This document shows, piece by piece, positions 1-8,437 of a DNA stretch of 64,000 bases (positions are counted from its first letter, which is position 1; each line of letters opens with the position of its first letter). The translations under genes were made by a program, and so were the position numbers. Source of the stretch: Amycolatopsis sp. FDAARGOS 1241 (lineage in GTDB: Bacteria; Actinomycetota; Actinomycetes; Mycobacteriales; Pseudonocardiaceae); assembly GCF_016889705.1 (NCBI RefSeq), contig NZ_CP069526.1, positions 6,758,001-6,822,000 on the forward strand, in the 5' to 3' direction. The notes beneath the pieces are model-generated. The model worked only from the letters and a program-made list of their open reading frames with translations. It had not been told where the DNA came from and ran no database searches.

Positions 1-235
1 CGGCCAGCCTCGCCAGCTCGGCGAGAGAGGCGTCGGACTGGTCGGCCGTGCCCTCGGTCCACACGCCGACCAGCACGACGCGCTCCAGCCGCAGCCTGCG
101 GTACTCGACCTCGGTGATGTCCGTGAGTTCGGTGGACAGCCCCGCGACCCGCCGGAGCGAGGCGCGGTCCTCGAGCTCCATCTCACCGGTCGACGGGTCG
201 TCGTCGTAAAGGTCTTCGTGTGTCAGTTCTGTCAT
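1..235 (-). CDS. hflX: GTPase HflX, N-terminal part (gene runs off the window)
   Basis: The first 78 residues of a minus-strand gene are visible, starting MTELTHEDLYDDDP at an ATG preceded by GGAGG four bases upstream. The segment LRLERVVLVGVWTEGT followed by SDASLAELARLA is typical of the HflX nucleotide-binding-like N-terminal domain. HflX is a ribosome-associated GTPase that splits stalled 70S ribosomes. The G domain lies outside the window. Synteny supports the call: miaA, dapF and hflX run in this order in mycobacteria, although here a regulator, a transporter and valS sit between dapF and hflX. Truncation by the window edge is the only oddity. Confidence 0.85.
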   Translation of the reverse strand, partial: MTELTHEDLYDDDPSTGEMELEDRASLRRVAGLSTELTDITEVEYRRLRLERVVLVGVWTEGTADQSDASLAELARLA

Positions 236-277
236 CGTGCCTCCATGCTCCCACGATTCGGCGCGGGAGCCGAGTGA

Positions 278-784
278 TTAGCGGCTGGGGTAGATCGATA
301 CATAGATGGCCGTGCGCTCCGCGCCGGGTGAGCGCGGCCGCGAACCGAACTCGTCGAGCAGCTCCGCGACGCGGCTCTTGAACTCGGCGACCTCGGCGGG
401 TGAGACCTGGAAGACGAGCCGGCTGCTGTCGACTTCGGCCGGGTCGGCCTCGCCCATCTCCGCGAGGTACGCCTCGAGCATCGCCTGGCGGACGGGCACG
501 GCCTGCACGTCGGCGTTCTCCAGCGTCCAGGACAGGCCGGTGGACCGGTACGGGATCTCCTTGGCGCCGCGAGCACCCCGGCGGGGTTCCTCCGGGACGA
601 GGAAACCGGTCTCGACCAGGCGCCGCACGTGGTGGAGCGTGGTCGCCGGGTCGCGGCCGAGCCGCTCGGCCAGCTCCTTGTTCGTCATGGCCTCGAAGGA
701 CGTCAACCGGATGATCCGCAGGCGTATTCCGGACGCGAGCGCGGCGGCCTCGGCCTCCGTCGAAGGGCGTCGTGGGGTCGGCAC
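278..784 (-). CDS. Winged-helix (ArsR-like) transcriptional regulator
   Basis: Protein of 168 residues. The N-terminal half carries a winged helix-turn-helix: LRIIRLTSFEAMTNKELAE, then DPATTLHHVRRLVETGFLV as the recognition helix and wing. The C-terminal half (RQAMLEAYLAEM, then VFQVSPAEVAEFKSRVAELLDEFG) resembles ArsR-family regulators of MFS drug exporters. The gene is divergent from the MFS gene at 849, with a perfect palindrome between them. A GTG at 790 would add two residues. I prefer the GTG at 784 because the TAGGCT -10 box at 796-791 puts the transcription start exactly there, giving a leaderless message. Probable role: repressor of itself and the transporter. The ligand cannot be told. 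Confidence 0.8.
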   Translation of the reverse strand: MPTPRRPSTEAEAAALASGIRLRIIRLTSFEAMTNKELAERLGRDPATTLHHVRRLVETGFLVPEEPRRGARGAKEIPYRSTGLSWTLENADVQAVPVRQAMLEAYLAEMGEADPAEVDSSRLVFQVSPAEVAEFKSRVAELLDEFGSRPRSPGAERTAIYVSIYPSR

Positions 785-790
785 GCGCAC

Positions 791-841
791 AGCCTAGGCA
801 GCGCTAAGTGATTGACACTTTCCAATCACTTCGCGGACACT
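791..841. promoter_or_regulatory. Divergent promoters overlapped by a 26-bp palindromic operator (806-831)
   Basis: AAGTGATTG at 806-814 and CAATCACTT at 823-831 form a perfect 9-bp inverted repeat with an 8-bp spacer. On the plus strand a TTGACA -35 (812-817) lies inside the palindrome and a weak GACACT -10 (836-841) follows after 18 bp, placing the start at about 848, next to the GTG at 849. On the minus strand GTGTCA (818-813) and TAGGCT (796-791) form the regulator promoter. One dimer bound to the palindrome would block both promoters. The palindrome is directly visible; its use as operator is inferred. Confidence 0.75.
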
Positions 842-848
842 CTTTCGG

Positions 849-2102
849 GTGAACCGGGACTCCCTCTTCTTCCACGCCGACTTCCGCCGGCTCTGGTCGG
901 GCGACACCGCCAGCCAGTTCGGCACGTTCGTGGGCAACACGGCGATCCCGCTGCTCGCGGCGGTCACGCTCGCGGCGACGCCGTTCGAGATGGGCCTGCT
1001 GACCACGGCCGAGACGCTCGGCTTCCTGCTCATCGGCCTGCCGGCGGGCGTGTGGGTGGACCGGCTGCGCAAGCGGCCCGTGATGCTCGCCGCCGACCTC
1101 ACGCGGGGCGTGCTGATCCTGAGCATCCCCGTCACGTGGTGGACGGGGCTCCTGACGATGCCGCAGCTGATCGCGGTCGTGCTCCTCACCGGCATCGGCA
1201 CGGTGTTCTTCGACGTCTCCTACCAGGCCTACCTGCCGGCGCTCGTCGGCCGCGAACGGCTGCTCGAGGGCAACGCCAAGCTGCAGGGCGTGCAGTCCTC
1301 GGCCCAGATCGCCGGGCCGAGCGCCGCCGGTGTCCTGGTCCAGTTCGCCGGCGCCGCGAGCACGGTCCTGGTCACCGGATGCGGCTACCTGATCTCAGCG
1401 CTGTGCCTGTGGCGGATCCGCACCGTCGAACGGCTGCCCGAGCGCACCGGGCACGAGCGGCTGCTGCCGCAGATGCTCGAAGGCCTGCGGTTCGTGTTCA
1501 CCGACAAGCCGCTGCGCGCGATCGTCGCCTGCACCGCCACGGCGAACCTCTTCGGCGCCGCCGCACAGGCCGTGCAGGTGCTGTTCCTGACGCGCACGGC
1601 CGGCCTGCCCCCGGCGGCGGTCGGCGGGCTGCTGGCCGTCGGCGGCATCGGCGGCATCCTCGGCGCGCTGTTCGCCGGCGCGATCATCCGCCGCGTCGGG
1701 CAGGCGCGCTCGATCTGGCTCGTGCCGCTGCTGGTGTGGCCCGGCAACCTGCTCGTGCCGCTCGCGGGCCCCGGCTGGCGGCTGCCGCTCGCCGGCTTCG
1801 GTCTCGCGCTGGCCGGGTTCGGCGTGATCCTCTACAACATCGCGCAGGTGTCCTACCGGCAGGCGATCACGCCTGACGGCCTGCTCGGCCGGATGAACGC
1901 GAGCGTGCGGTTCGTCGTGTGGGGCACGATGCCGCTCGGCGGCCTGCTGGGTGGCGGGCTCGGCGAGTGGCTCGGGCTCACCGGCGCCCTGTGGGCGGCG
2001 GTGCTCGGCCAGCTCGCCGCGGCGCTGTGGGTCGTCTGCTCCCCGCTGCGGCGCATGCGTGACCTCCCGGTGCCCGGGAAACCGGTGGCGGCTCCCGCCT
2101 AG
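849..2102 (+). CDS. MFS transporter (drug-exporter type)
   Basis: A 417-residue polytopic protein with about 12 hydrophobic segments. It opens with FFHADFRRLWSGDTASQFGT, a signature of the enterobactin/macrolide-exporter branch of the major facilitator superfamily. The loop GVWVDRLRKRPVML between helices 2 and 3 is the MFS motif A equivalent, and GAIIRRVGQARS marks the second half. No Shine-Dalgarno sequence precedes the GTG, consistent with a leaderless message from the promoter at 812-841. The gene is divergent from an ArsR-like regulator, as in inducible efflux systems, so export of a toxic small molecule is the likely role. The substrate is unknown. Confidence 0.85.
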   Translation: MNRDSLFFHADFRRLWSGDTASQFGTFVGNTAIPLLAAVTLAATPFEMGLLTTAETLGFLLIGLPAGVWVDRLRKRPVMLAADLTRGVLILSIPVTWWTGLLTMPQLIAVVLLTGIGTVFFDVSYQAYLPALVGRERLLEGNAKLQGVQSSAQIAGPSAAGVLVQFAGAASTVLVTGCGYLISALCLWRIRTVERLPERTGHERLLPQMLEGLRFVFTDKPLRAIVACTATANLFGAAAQAVQVLFLTRTAGLPPAAVGGLLAVGGIGGILGALFAGAIIRRVGQARSIWLVPLLVWPGNLLVPLAGPGWRLPLAGFGLALAGFGVILYNIAQVSYRQAITPDGLLGRMNASVRFVVWGTMPLGGLLGGGLGEWLGLTGALWAAVLGQLAAALWVVCSPLRRMRDLPVPGKPVAAPA

Positions 2103-2105
2103 AGT
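2076..2105 (+). promoter_or_regulatory. Candidate leaderless promoter of valS
   Basis: TAGAGT at 2100-2105 fits the actinobacterial -10 pattern TANNNT and puts +1 on the A of the valS ATG at 2112. A poor -35 (GGGAAA, 2076-2081) lies 18 bp upstream, inside the end of the MFS gene. No ribosome-binding site precedes the ATG. Read-through from the MFS gene is the alternative. Confidence 0.4.
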
Positions 2106-2111
2106 TGGCCC

Positions 2112-4643
2112 ATGAACGCCACACCGCAGCCCAGCCCCCGTGTCCCCGAGAAGGTCGGTGTCGACGGACTTGAGGCCAAGTGGGTAGCGGTATGGGAGCG
2201 CGCCGGCACCTACCGCTTCGACCGCGAGAAGCCGCGCGCCGACGTCTATTCGATCGACACCCCGCCGCTCACGGCGAGCGGTTCGCTGCACATCGGCCAC
2301 GTGTTCTCCTACACGCACACCGACGTCCTCGCCCGCTACCAGCGCATGCGCGGGCGGGAGGTGTTCTACCCCATCGGCTGGGACGACAACGGCCTGCCGA
2401 CCGAGCGCCGCGTGCAGAACCACTACGGCGTGCGCTGCGAACCGTCCCTGCCCTACGACCCGTCGTTCACGCCACCGGCGAAGCCGGGGAAGGACGTGAT
2501 CCCCGTGTCGCGGCGCAACTTCGTGGAGCTGTGCCGCACGCTGTCGGAGGAGGACGAGAAGGTCTTCGAGGACGTCTGGCGGCGCGTCGGGCTGTCGGTG
2601 GACTGGACGCTCGCTTACCAGACCATCGACCCGTCGACCACGGAGATCTCGCAGCGCGCGTTCCTGCGCAACCTCGCGCGCGGTGAGGCGTACCAGGCCG
2701 AAGCGCCGACCTTGTGGGACACCACGTTCCGCACCGCCGTCGCGCAGGCCGAGCTCGAAGACCGCGAGCGGCCCGGCGCGTACCACGACCTCGTGTTCCG
2801 CGCGGACGGCGACGAGGAAGTGCTGATCTCGACCACGCGGCCCGAGTTGCTGCCCGCGTGCGTCGCGCTCGTGACGCACCCCGACGACGAGCGCTACCGC
2901 CACCTGGTCGGGAAAACCGTGCGCACGCCCGTGTTCGGCGTCGAGGTGCCGGTGCACGCGCACCACCTCGCCGACCCCGAGAAGGGCACGGGCATCGCGA
3001 TGGTCTGCACCTTCGGCGACACCACGGACGTCACGTGGTGGCGCGCGCTGCGCCTGGAAACGCGGCCGGTGCTCGGCCGCGACGGGCGGTTCCTGCCCGA
3101 ACCGCCGCGCGAGGTGCCCGCCGAGGCGTACGCGCCGCTGGCCGGCAAGACCGTCCACACGGGACGCCAGCTCGTCGTCGAGGCGCTGCGGGCCGAAGGC
3201 TCCCTGCGCGGCGAGCCGCGGACCATCACGCACGCGGTGAAGTTCTACGAGAAGGGCGACCGGCCGCTCGAGATCGTCACGAGCCGCCAGTGGTACCTCA
3301 CCAACGGCGGCCGCGACGAGACCCTGCGCGCGAAGCTCCTGGCCCGCGGCGAAGAGCTGAACTGGGTCCCGCCGCACATGGAGGTCCGCTACCGCGCCTG
3401 GACCGAGGGCCTCACGAGCGACTGGCTCGTGAGCCGCCAGCGGTTCTTCGGCGTGCCGATCCCCGTCTGGTACCCGCTCGACGAGCACGGGGAGCCGGAC
3501 CACGAAGCCGTGCTCGTGCCTGCGGACACGAACCTGCCCGTTGATCCGACCACCGACGTGCCACCCGGCTACACCGAGGACCAGCGCGGGAAGCCGGGCG
3601 GGTTCGCGGGCGAGGTGGACGTGATGGACACGTGGGCGACGTCGTCGCTCACGCCGCAGATCGGCGGGCGCTGGAGCCTCGACGACGACCTGTTCCGGCT
3701 CGTGTACCCGTACTCGCTGCGGCCGCAGGCCCACGAGATCATCCGCACCTGGCTGTTCTCGACGGCCGTGCGCTCGGAGCTCGAGGAGCACGTGCTGCCG
3801 TGGCGCGACGCCGTGATCTCCGGCTGGGTGCTCGATCCGGACCGCAAGAAGATGTCGAAGTCCAAGGACAACGTCGTCACGCCGGCCGCCCTGCTGGACC
3901 AGTTCGGCCCGGACGCCGTCCGGTACTGGGCCGCGAGCGCGCGCCCGGGGGTCGACACGGCCGAGGACCAGGGCCAGATGAAGGTCGGGCGGCGGCTCGC
4001 GACGAAGCTGCTGAACGTGAGCCGCTTCGTGCTCGGGCTCGGCCTGCCCGGGCCCGGCGCCGAGGTCACCGAAGCGCTGGACCGGTCGGTGCTCGCCGCG
4101 CTCGGCGCCGTGGTCCGCGAGGCAACCGCGGCGTTCGAGAGCCTCGACCAGGCGCGGGCGCTGCACGTGACGGAGACGTTCTTCTGGACGTTCTGCGACG
4201 ACTACGTCGAGCTGGTCAAGGCGCGCGCGTACGGCGACCGCGGCGAGGCGGCCGCGGAGTCGGCGCGGGCGGCGCTGACCACCGCGCTGTCGACGCTGGT
4301 GCGGCTGTTCGCACCCGTGCTGCCCTACACCGCCGAGGAGGTGTGGTCGTGGTGGCAGGAGGGTTCGGTGCACCGCGCGCCGTGGCCCGAGGCGCCGGCG
4401 GTCGACGGCGACTCCGGACTGCTGCCGCTGGCCGGCTCGGTGATCGCCGCGGTGCGGCGGGCCAAGACGGACGCGAAGGTGTCGATGCGCTCGGCCGTGG
4501 AGGCCGTGACGGTCAGCGCGCCGGACGACGTGCTCACCGGCTTCGCCGCGGTGTCCGACGACGTGCGCGCGGCGGGCGTGATCTCCGCGGTGACCACCCG
4601 GCCGGGTGATGGCGAGCTTGCCGTCGAGGTGACGGTGGGCTGA
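2112..4643 (+). CDS. valS: Valine--tRNA ligase, archaeal/rickettsial-type form
   Basis: A class I aminoacyl-tRNA synthetase of 843 residues that charges tRNA-Val in the cytoplasm. The HIGH motif is at residues 60-63 (GSLHIGHVFSYTHTD) and KMSKS at 580-584. The editing (CP1) domain lies between them, with ISTTRPELLPACVALV near residue 240. The segment FYPIGWDDNGLPTERRVQ replaces the GTDHAGIATQ segment of the usual bacterial ValRS and marks the archaeal/rickettsial subfamily. No C-terminal coiled-coil tRNA arm follows the anticodon-binding domain; the protein ends soon after KVSMRSAVEAV. It starts 9 nt after the MFS stop without a visible Shine-Dalgarno sequence. It may be the only ValRS or a second copy. 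Confidence 0.9.
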   Translation: MNATPQPSPRVPEKVGVDGLEAKWVAVWERAGTYRFDREKPRADVYSIDTPPLTASGSLHIGHVFSYTHTDVLARYQRMRGREVFYPIGWDDNGLPTERRVQNHYGVRCEPSLPYDPSFTPPAKPGKDVIPVSRRNFVELCRTLSEEDEKVFEDVWRRVGLSVDWTLAYQTIDPSTTEISQRAFLRNLARGEAYQAEAPTLWDTTFRTAVAQAELEDRERPGAYHDLVFRADGDEEVLISTTRPELLPACVALVTHPDDERYRHLVGKTVRTPVFGVEVPVHAHHLADPEKGTGIAMVCTFGDTTDVTWWRALRLETRPVLGRDGRFLPEPPREVPAEAYAPLAGKTVHTGRQLVVEALRAEGSLRGEPRTITHAVKFYEKGDRPLEIVTSRQWYLTNGGRDETLRAKLLARGEELNWVPPHMEVRYRAWTEGLTSDWLVSRQRFFGVPIPVWYPLDEHGEPDHEAVLVPADTNLPVDPTTDVPPGYTEDQRGKPGGFAGEVDVMDTWATSSLTPQIGGRWSLDDDLFRLVYPYSLRPQAHEIIRTWLFSTAVRSELEEHVLPWRDAVISGWVLDPDRKKMSKSKDNVVTPAALLDQFGPDAVRYWAASARPGVDTAEDQGQMKVGRRLATKLLNVSRFVLGLGLPGPGAEVTEALDRSVLAALGAVVREATAAFESLDQARALHVTETFFWTFCDDYVELVKARAYGDRGEAAAESARAALTTALSTLVRLFAPVLPYTAEEVWSWWQEGSVHRAPWPEAPAVDGDSGLLPLAGSVIAAVRRAKTDAKVSMRSAVEAVTVSAPDDVLTGFAAVSDDVRAAGVISAVTTRPGDGELAVEVTVG

Positions 4644-4665
4644 GGCGCTGAAGCGCTGAAGTGCA

Positions 4666-4695
4666 GGGCCGCCGCTCACGCTCCGGCGGCGGCCC
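4666..4695. terminator. Hairpin between convergent valS and dapF
   Basis: GGGCCGCCG (4666-4674) and CGGCGGCCC (4687-4695) form a perfect 9-bp stem. The right arm lies within the last codons of dapF. There is no clear T-run on either side, so termination is inferred only from the position between two converging genes. Confidence 0.45.
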
Positions 4696-5503
4696 ACCAG
4701 CCTTCGTCCAGCTCACCGCGCGCGACGATCTCCGCCGGGCCCGTGAGCGTGGAGGCACCGCGTTCGACGGTCACGGTCACGCGCCCGCCCGGGATGTCCA
4801 CCGTGGAGGTACCCGTGTCGGTGCCCGCGAGGTGGAAGGCCGCGGCGACGGCGGCGACCGTGCCGGTGCCGCACGAGCGGGTCTCCCCCACGCCCCGCTC
4901 GTGGACGCGCATGCGCAGCACGCCCTCGCCGAGCAGGTTCACGAACTCGAGGTTCACGCCGTTCGGGAAGAAGTCGTGGTCGAAGTCGGGCTGCTCACGC
5001 AGGTCGAGCTCCGCCACCTCGTCGTCGAGCACGGAGACGAGGTGCGGGTTGCCGACGTCCACGGCCACGCCCGAGAACGGCTGCCCCGCCACCACGGTGA
5101 CCGAGGTGCCGGTGATCGTGGCCGGTCCCATGTGGACGGAGACGGAACGGTCGGCGTGCACGACCACCGGGCGGTCGCCCGCGCGCGTGCCGACCGTGAA
5201 GTGCCCGTCGTCCGCCAGGCCCGCGTCGACGAGGTAACGCGCGAACACGCGCACGCCGTTGCCGCACATCTCGGCGACGGAGCCGTCGGCGTTGCGGTAG
5301 TCCATGAACCACTCGCCCTCAGTCGCCTCACCCAGCGCGCTCGCGCGGACCACGCGCAGCACGCCGTCGGCGCCCAGCCCACGCCGGCGGTCGCACAGCG
5401 CCGCCACGCGCTCCGGCGTGAGGTCGAGGCGGCCGGCCGCGTCGGGCAACAGCACGAAGTCGTTCTGCGTGCCGTGCCCCTTCAGGAATTCGATGCCGCC
5501 CAT
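4676..5503 (-). CDS. dapF: Diaminopimelate epimerase
   Basis: Interconverts LL- and meso-diaminopimelate in the lysine and peptidoglycan pathway. The 275-residue length is normal. Both catalytic cysteines are present in their signatures: [15 protein letters not shown] (Cys80) and [13 protein letters not shown] (Cys211). The N-terminal [14 protein letters not shown] and the RGLGADGVL loop are also family hallmarks. It lies 10 nt downstream of miaA. There is no Shine-Dalgarno sequence, but a TAATCT -10 box (5516-5511), overlapping the miaA stop, sits 7 nt before the ATG, so a separate leaderless message is possible. The miaA-dapF-hflX order is conserved in mycobacteria. Confidence 0.97.
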   Translation of the reverse strand: MGGIEFLKGHGTQNDFVLLPDAAGRLDLTPERVAALCDRRRGLGADGVLRVVRASALGEATEGEWFMDYRNADGSVAEMCGNGVRVFARYLVDAGLADDGHFTVGTRAGDRPVVVHADRSVSVHMGPATITGTSVTVVAGQPFSGVAVDVGNPHLVSVLDDEVAELDLREQPDFDHDFFPNGVNLEFVNLLGEGVLRMRVHERGVGETRSCGTGTVAAVAAAFHLAGTDTGTSTVDIPGGRVTVTVERGASTLTGPAEIVARGELDEGWWAAAGA

Positions 5504-5513
5504 GGGTTCAAGA

Positions 5514-6434
5514 TTACTGGGCCAGCGCCTCGAGCACGCGCGCGGCCAGGTCGGGGGAAGCGCCGTCGAACCACTGGATCCGCTTGTCGCGGCGGAACCA
5601 CGAGCGCTGCCGGCGGACGAAGCGGCGGGTGGCCTGCGCGGTCGCCGCGGCGGCGGCCGCGAAGTCGCCTTCCCCGTCGAGTTCGGCGAGCACCTGCTGG
5701 TAACCCAGGGCGCGGGAGGCCGTCTTGCCTTCGCGCAGGCCCCGGGTGACGAGGGTGCGCACCTCGTCGACCAGGCCGGCCTCGAACATGTGCTCCACCC
5801 GCAGGTCGACGCGCTCGTCGAGCTCGGCGGCCTCGCGGTCGACGCCGATCAGCACCGTGCCGTAGCGGGCCGGGCCCGGTTTGGGGAGGTTCGCGGAGAA
5901 CGGCTCTCCGGTGAGCTCGATGACCTCCAGCGCGCGCACGATGCGCCGGGTGTTCGTGGGCAGGATCGCGGCGGCCGCGGCCGGGTCGCGCTCGCCCAGC
6001 CGCGCGTAGAGCACCGCGGTGCCGAGCTCGGCGGCTTCCGCGTCGAGGCGGGCCCGCACGGCGGCGTCCGTGCCGGGGAACCGGAGGTCGTCGAGCACAG
6101 CCTGCACGTACAGGCCGGAGCCGCCGGCGAGCACCGGGACGCGCCCGGCCGCGAGGACGTCCTCGATCTCGCGGCGGGCGTCGCGCTGGTAGGCGGCGAC
6201 GGAAGCGGTCTCGGTGACGTCGAGGACGTCGAGCAGGTGGTGGGGCACCCCGCGCCGCTCGGCTTCGGTGGCCTTGGCCGTGCCGATGTCCATGCCGCGG
6301 TAGAGCTGCAGGGCGTCGGCGTTCACGACGTCGCCGCCGAGGGCGAGGGCGAGCTCGACGGCCAGCGCCGTCTTCCCGGTGGCCGTGGGACCGACGACGG
6401 CGACCGGACGAGGCGGCTGAGCAGGGCTGATCAC
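5514..6434 (-). CDS. miaA: tRNA dimethylallyltransferase
   Basis: Adds the dimethylallyl group to A37 of tRNAs reading U-starting codons; MiaB (9619-11106) then methylthiolates it. The 306-residue protein begins [15 protein letters not shown], with the P-loop GPTATGKT at 15-22. The signatures [34 protein letters not shown] and the C-terminal [13 protein letters not shown] follow. A much longer open frame extends upstream, but it is antisense to the DUF349 gene. I chose the GTG at 6434 from homology and because a good promoter (TCGGCA at 6471-6466, 17 bp, TACCCT at 6448-6443) ends 8 nt before it. Confidence 0.96.
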   Translation of the reverse strand: MISPAQPPRPVAVVGPTATGKTALAVELALALGGDVVNADALQLYRGMDIGTAKATEAERRGVPHHLLDVLDVTETASVAAYQRDARREIEDVLAAGRVPVLAGGSGLYVQAVLDDLRFPGTDAAVRARLDAEAAELGTAVLYARLGERDPAAAAAILPTNTRRIVRALEVIELTGEPFSANLPKPGPARYGTVLIGVDREAAELDERVDLRVEHMFEAGLVDEVRTLVTRGLREGKTASRALGYQQVLAELDGEGDFAAAAAATAQATRRFVRRQRSWFRRDKRIQWFDGASPDLAARVLEALAQ

Positions 6435-6442
6435 GCTGGTCG

Positions 6443-6471
6443 AGGGTACCTGGACGGGTAGGACCTGCCGA
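6443..6471 (-). promoter_or_regulatory. Promoter of miaA (leaderless type)
   Basis: A TCGGCA -35 (four of six consensus bases, 6471-6466), a 17-bp spacer and TACCCT -10 (6448-6443) predict transcription starting about 2 nt before the miaA GTG. No Shine-Dalgarno sequence is present. Confidence 0.55.
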
Positions 6472-6556
6472 CACGGAGCGTCAAGGAGAAGTAGGATCAC
6501 TGGCTTCAGGTGGCGCATCGGTACCACAGCAGGCGCTGAGCTGCTTGAATGCCGCT

Positions 6557-6628
6557 GGGGCACCGTGGCCCCGGAGCAGAACCGCGTAACCCGGCCCCGC
6601 GCACGCGGGGCGCCCGCACCAGCGGGCG
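6557..6628 (+). other. Three tandem hairpins in the 5' leader of the DUF349 gene
   Basis: Three perfect short stems stand one after another: GGGGC/GCCCC (6557-6561 with 6568-6572), CCCCGC/GCGGGG with loop GCAC (6595-6610), and CGCCCGC/GCGGGCG with loop ACCA (6611-6628). The last ends 10 nt before the AAGGAG ribosome-binding site at 6639-6644. Such a leader could act as a cis-regulatory RNA or protect the message. No known riboswitch class is recognised. GC-rich DNA forms chance stems, but three perfect adjacent ones are notable. Confidence 0.5.
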
Positions 6629-6650
6629 TACAGGCGATAAGGAGCCTGCG

Positions 6651-7964
6651 ATGGCCCAGGAGAACACGTCCAGCGGCACCCCGGCACCCCACCCCGTGCC
6701 GCACGCGCCCGGCAGCGCCCAGACCGCGCCTCCGGTGCCGCCCGCCGAGCCCACCCCGTCCACCTGGGGGCGGGTCGACGCGGAGGGCACTGTCTTCGTT
6801 TTCACCGCCGAAGGTGAACGCTCGGTCGGGGTCTGGCAGGCCGGCACCCCCGAGGAAGGGCTGGTGCACTACGCCCGCCGCTTCGACGACGTCCGCACGG
6901 AGGTCGAGCTGCTCGAGACCCGGCTGCACTCCGGCGCCGGCGACCCGAAGCACGCGCTGTCGAGCGCCACGCAGATCCGCGACGGGCTGGCCGAGTCGGC
7001 CGTGGTCGGTGACCTCGCCGCGCTGGCGGCGCGCGTCGAGTACGTGATCGGTGTCGCCGAGAAGGCGCTGGCCAACGCGAAGCACGAGCGCGAGGAGGCC
7101 CGGGCCGCCGCCGTTTCGCGCAAGCAGGCGCTGGCCGAGGAGGCGGAGAAGATCGCCGCCGACTCCACCCAGTGGAAGGCCGCGGGCGACCGGCTGCGCG
7201 CGATCCTCGACGAGTGGAAGACGGTCAAGGGCGTCGACCGCAAGACCGACGACGAGCTCTGGAAGCGGTTCTCGAAGGCCCGGGAGGGTTTCAACCGCCG
7301 CCGCGGCTCGCACTTCGCGGAGCTCGACAAGCAGCGCGCGAGCGCCAAGCACCGCAAGGAAGAGCTCATCGCCGAGGCCGAGTCGCTCGCCGATTCGGAG
7401 GACTGGGGCGCGACCGCGGGCCGGTACAAGGAGCTCATGGCCGAGTGGCGCGCCGCGGGCCGCGCGCCCAAGGACAGCGACGAAGCGCTGTGGCAGCGCT
7501 TCCGCGCGGCCCAGGACCAGTTCTTCGCCCGCCGGTCCGCCGTCTTCTCCGAGCGTGACGCCGAGTTCGCCGGCAACGCCGCCCGCAAGGAGGAGCTGCT
7601 GGTCGAGGCCGAGAAGATCGACGTCGCCGCGAACCTCGACGCGGCCAAGTCGGCCCTGCGGCGCATCCAGGAACAGTGGGACGAGATCGGCAAGGTCCCG
7701 CGCGAGCGCATCCGCGAACTCGACGGCCGGCTCAAGGCGGTCCAGGACGCGGTCAAGTCGGCCGAAGACAGCCGCTGGCGCCGCACCGACCCGGAGGCCC
7801 AGGCGCGCGCCGCGCAGTTCCGCGAGCGCGTCGAGCAGTTCGAAGCCCAGGCCGCCAAGGCCCGCGCCGCCGGCGATGAACGACGCGCCAAGAAGGCCGA
7901 CGAACAGGCCGCGCAGTGGCGCGAGTGGATGGAAGCGGCCGAGGCCGCTGTGGCCGACCGCTGA
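6651..7964 (+). CDS. DUF349 domain-containing protein
   Basis: A 437-residue cytoplasmic protein, starting at an ATG with AAGGAG six bases upstream. After a Pro-rich N-terminus (residues 1-37) and a short beta-rich segment ([19 protein letters not shown]), most of the protein is charged alpha-helix with repeated DUF349 units of about 75 residues. These contain W-K-x-x-G and [24 protein letters not shown] motifs ([29 protein letters not shown]). Long coiled-coil stretches follow to the C-terminus. It corresponds to mycobacterial Rv2731, also found between miaB and miaA. The molecular function of DUF349 is not established. It is divergent from miaA. Confidence 0.9.
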   Translation: MAQENTSSGTPAPHPVPHAPGSAQTAPPVPPAEPTPSTWGRVDAEGTVFVFTAEGERSVGVWQAGTPEEGLVHYARRFDDVRTEVELLETRLHSGAGDPKHALSSATQIRDGLAESAVVGDLAALAARVEYVIGVAEKALANAKHEREEARAAAVSRKQALAEEAEKIAADSTQWKAAGDRLRAILDEWKTVKGVDRKTDDELWKRFSKAREGFNRRRGSHFAELDKQRASAKHRKEELIAEAESLADSEDWGATAGRYKELMAEWRAAGRAPKDSDEALWQRFRAAQDQFFARRSAVFSERDAEFAGNAARKEELLVEAEKIDVAANLDAAKSALRRIQEQWDEIGKVPRERIRELDGRLKAVQDAVKSAEDSRWRRTDPEAQARAAQFRERVEQFEAQAAKARAAGDERRAKKADEQAAQWREWMEAAEAAVADR

Positions 7965-8071
7965 AGTTGCCACGGCTGCCGCGGCCGTGCGTTGAGGTCG
8001 CCACAGCTGGCGCGGCCGAGCACTGAGGTTGCCGCGGCGGTCGTTCCCGTGCGCTGAGCGTTTCGTTGAGG

Positions 8072-8109
8072 AAGGGCCGCTCCCGGGTGTACCGGGGAGC
8101 GGCCCTTTC
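8072..8109 (+). terminator. Intrinsic terminator downstream of the DUF349 gene
   Basis: AAGGGCCGCTCCC (8072-8084) pairs perfectly over 13 bp with GGGAGCGGCCCTT (8095-8107), followed by TTCT. It lies 108 bp after the DUF349 stop. The 107 bases between the stop and the stem hold only short degenerate repeats of a GAGGTYGCC motif. Confidence 0.8.
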
Positions 8110-8200
8110 TCGATCGTCCAGGTGGTCAGCGAGGCCCGAGGGCGCTCAAGCAGCGGCAGCCGGGATGATCAAGCCCGCGAGTGGTCGCTGGTGGTCGGCG

Positions 8201-8250
8201 AAAGAATGAAGGGGCCCTTCACCACCGGCCAGGGGGACCCCTGGCTTTTA
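8201..8250. terminator. Two back-to-back hairpins, bidirectional terminator
   Basis: TGAAGGG/CCCTTCA (8207-8221) is followed on the minus strand by TTCTTTC. GCCAGGG/CCCTGGC (8228-8234 with 8239-8245) is followed on the plus strand by TTTTATTCT. Together they look like a bidirectional terminator between the DUF349 unit and the miaB unit. Confidence 0.6.
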
Positions 8251-8437
8251 TTCTCCCAGCCCGCCACGCCGGCAGTCACACGCAATCGCGCGCGAACGGG
8301 ACCGCCGCACCCGCTGATCGCAAACAACACCGGTGTGAGTGGATAACCGCTCCGGCGACCCGCGGTACCAAGGGGACCATCGCACCTCCGGCCCCGGGCA
8401 CAAACCAGCGGAATTCGGCGAGTCGGAAGCCCGCACA

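Noticed and set aside
1395..4697. A very long minus-strand open frame opposite valS and the MFS gene
   Set aside because: It is antisense to two clear genes and has Arg/His-rich composition typical of GC-rich shadow frames.
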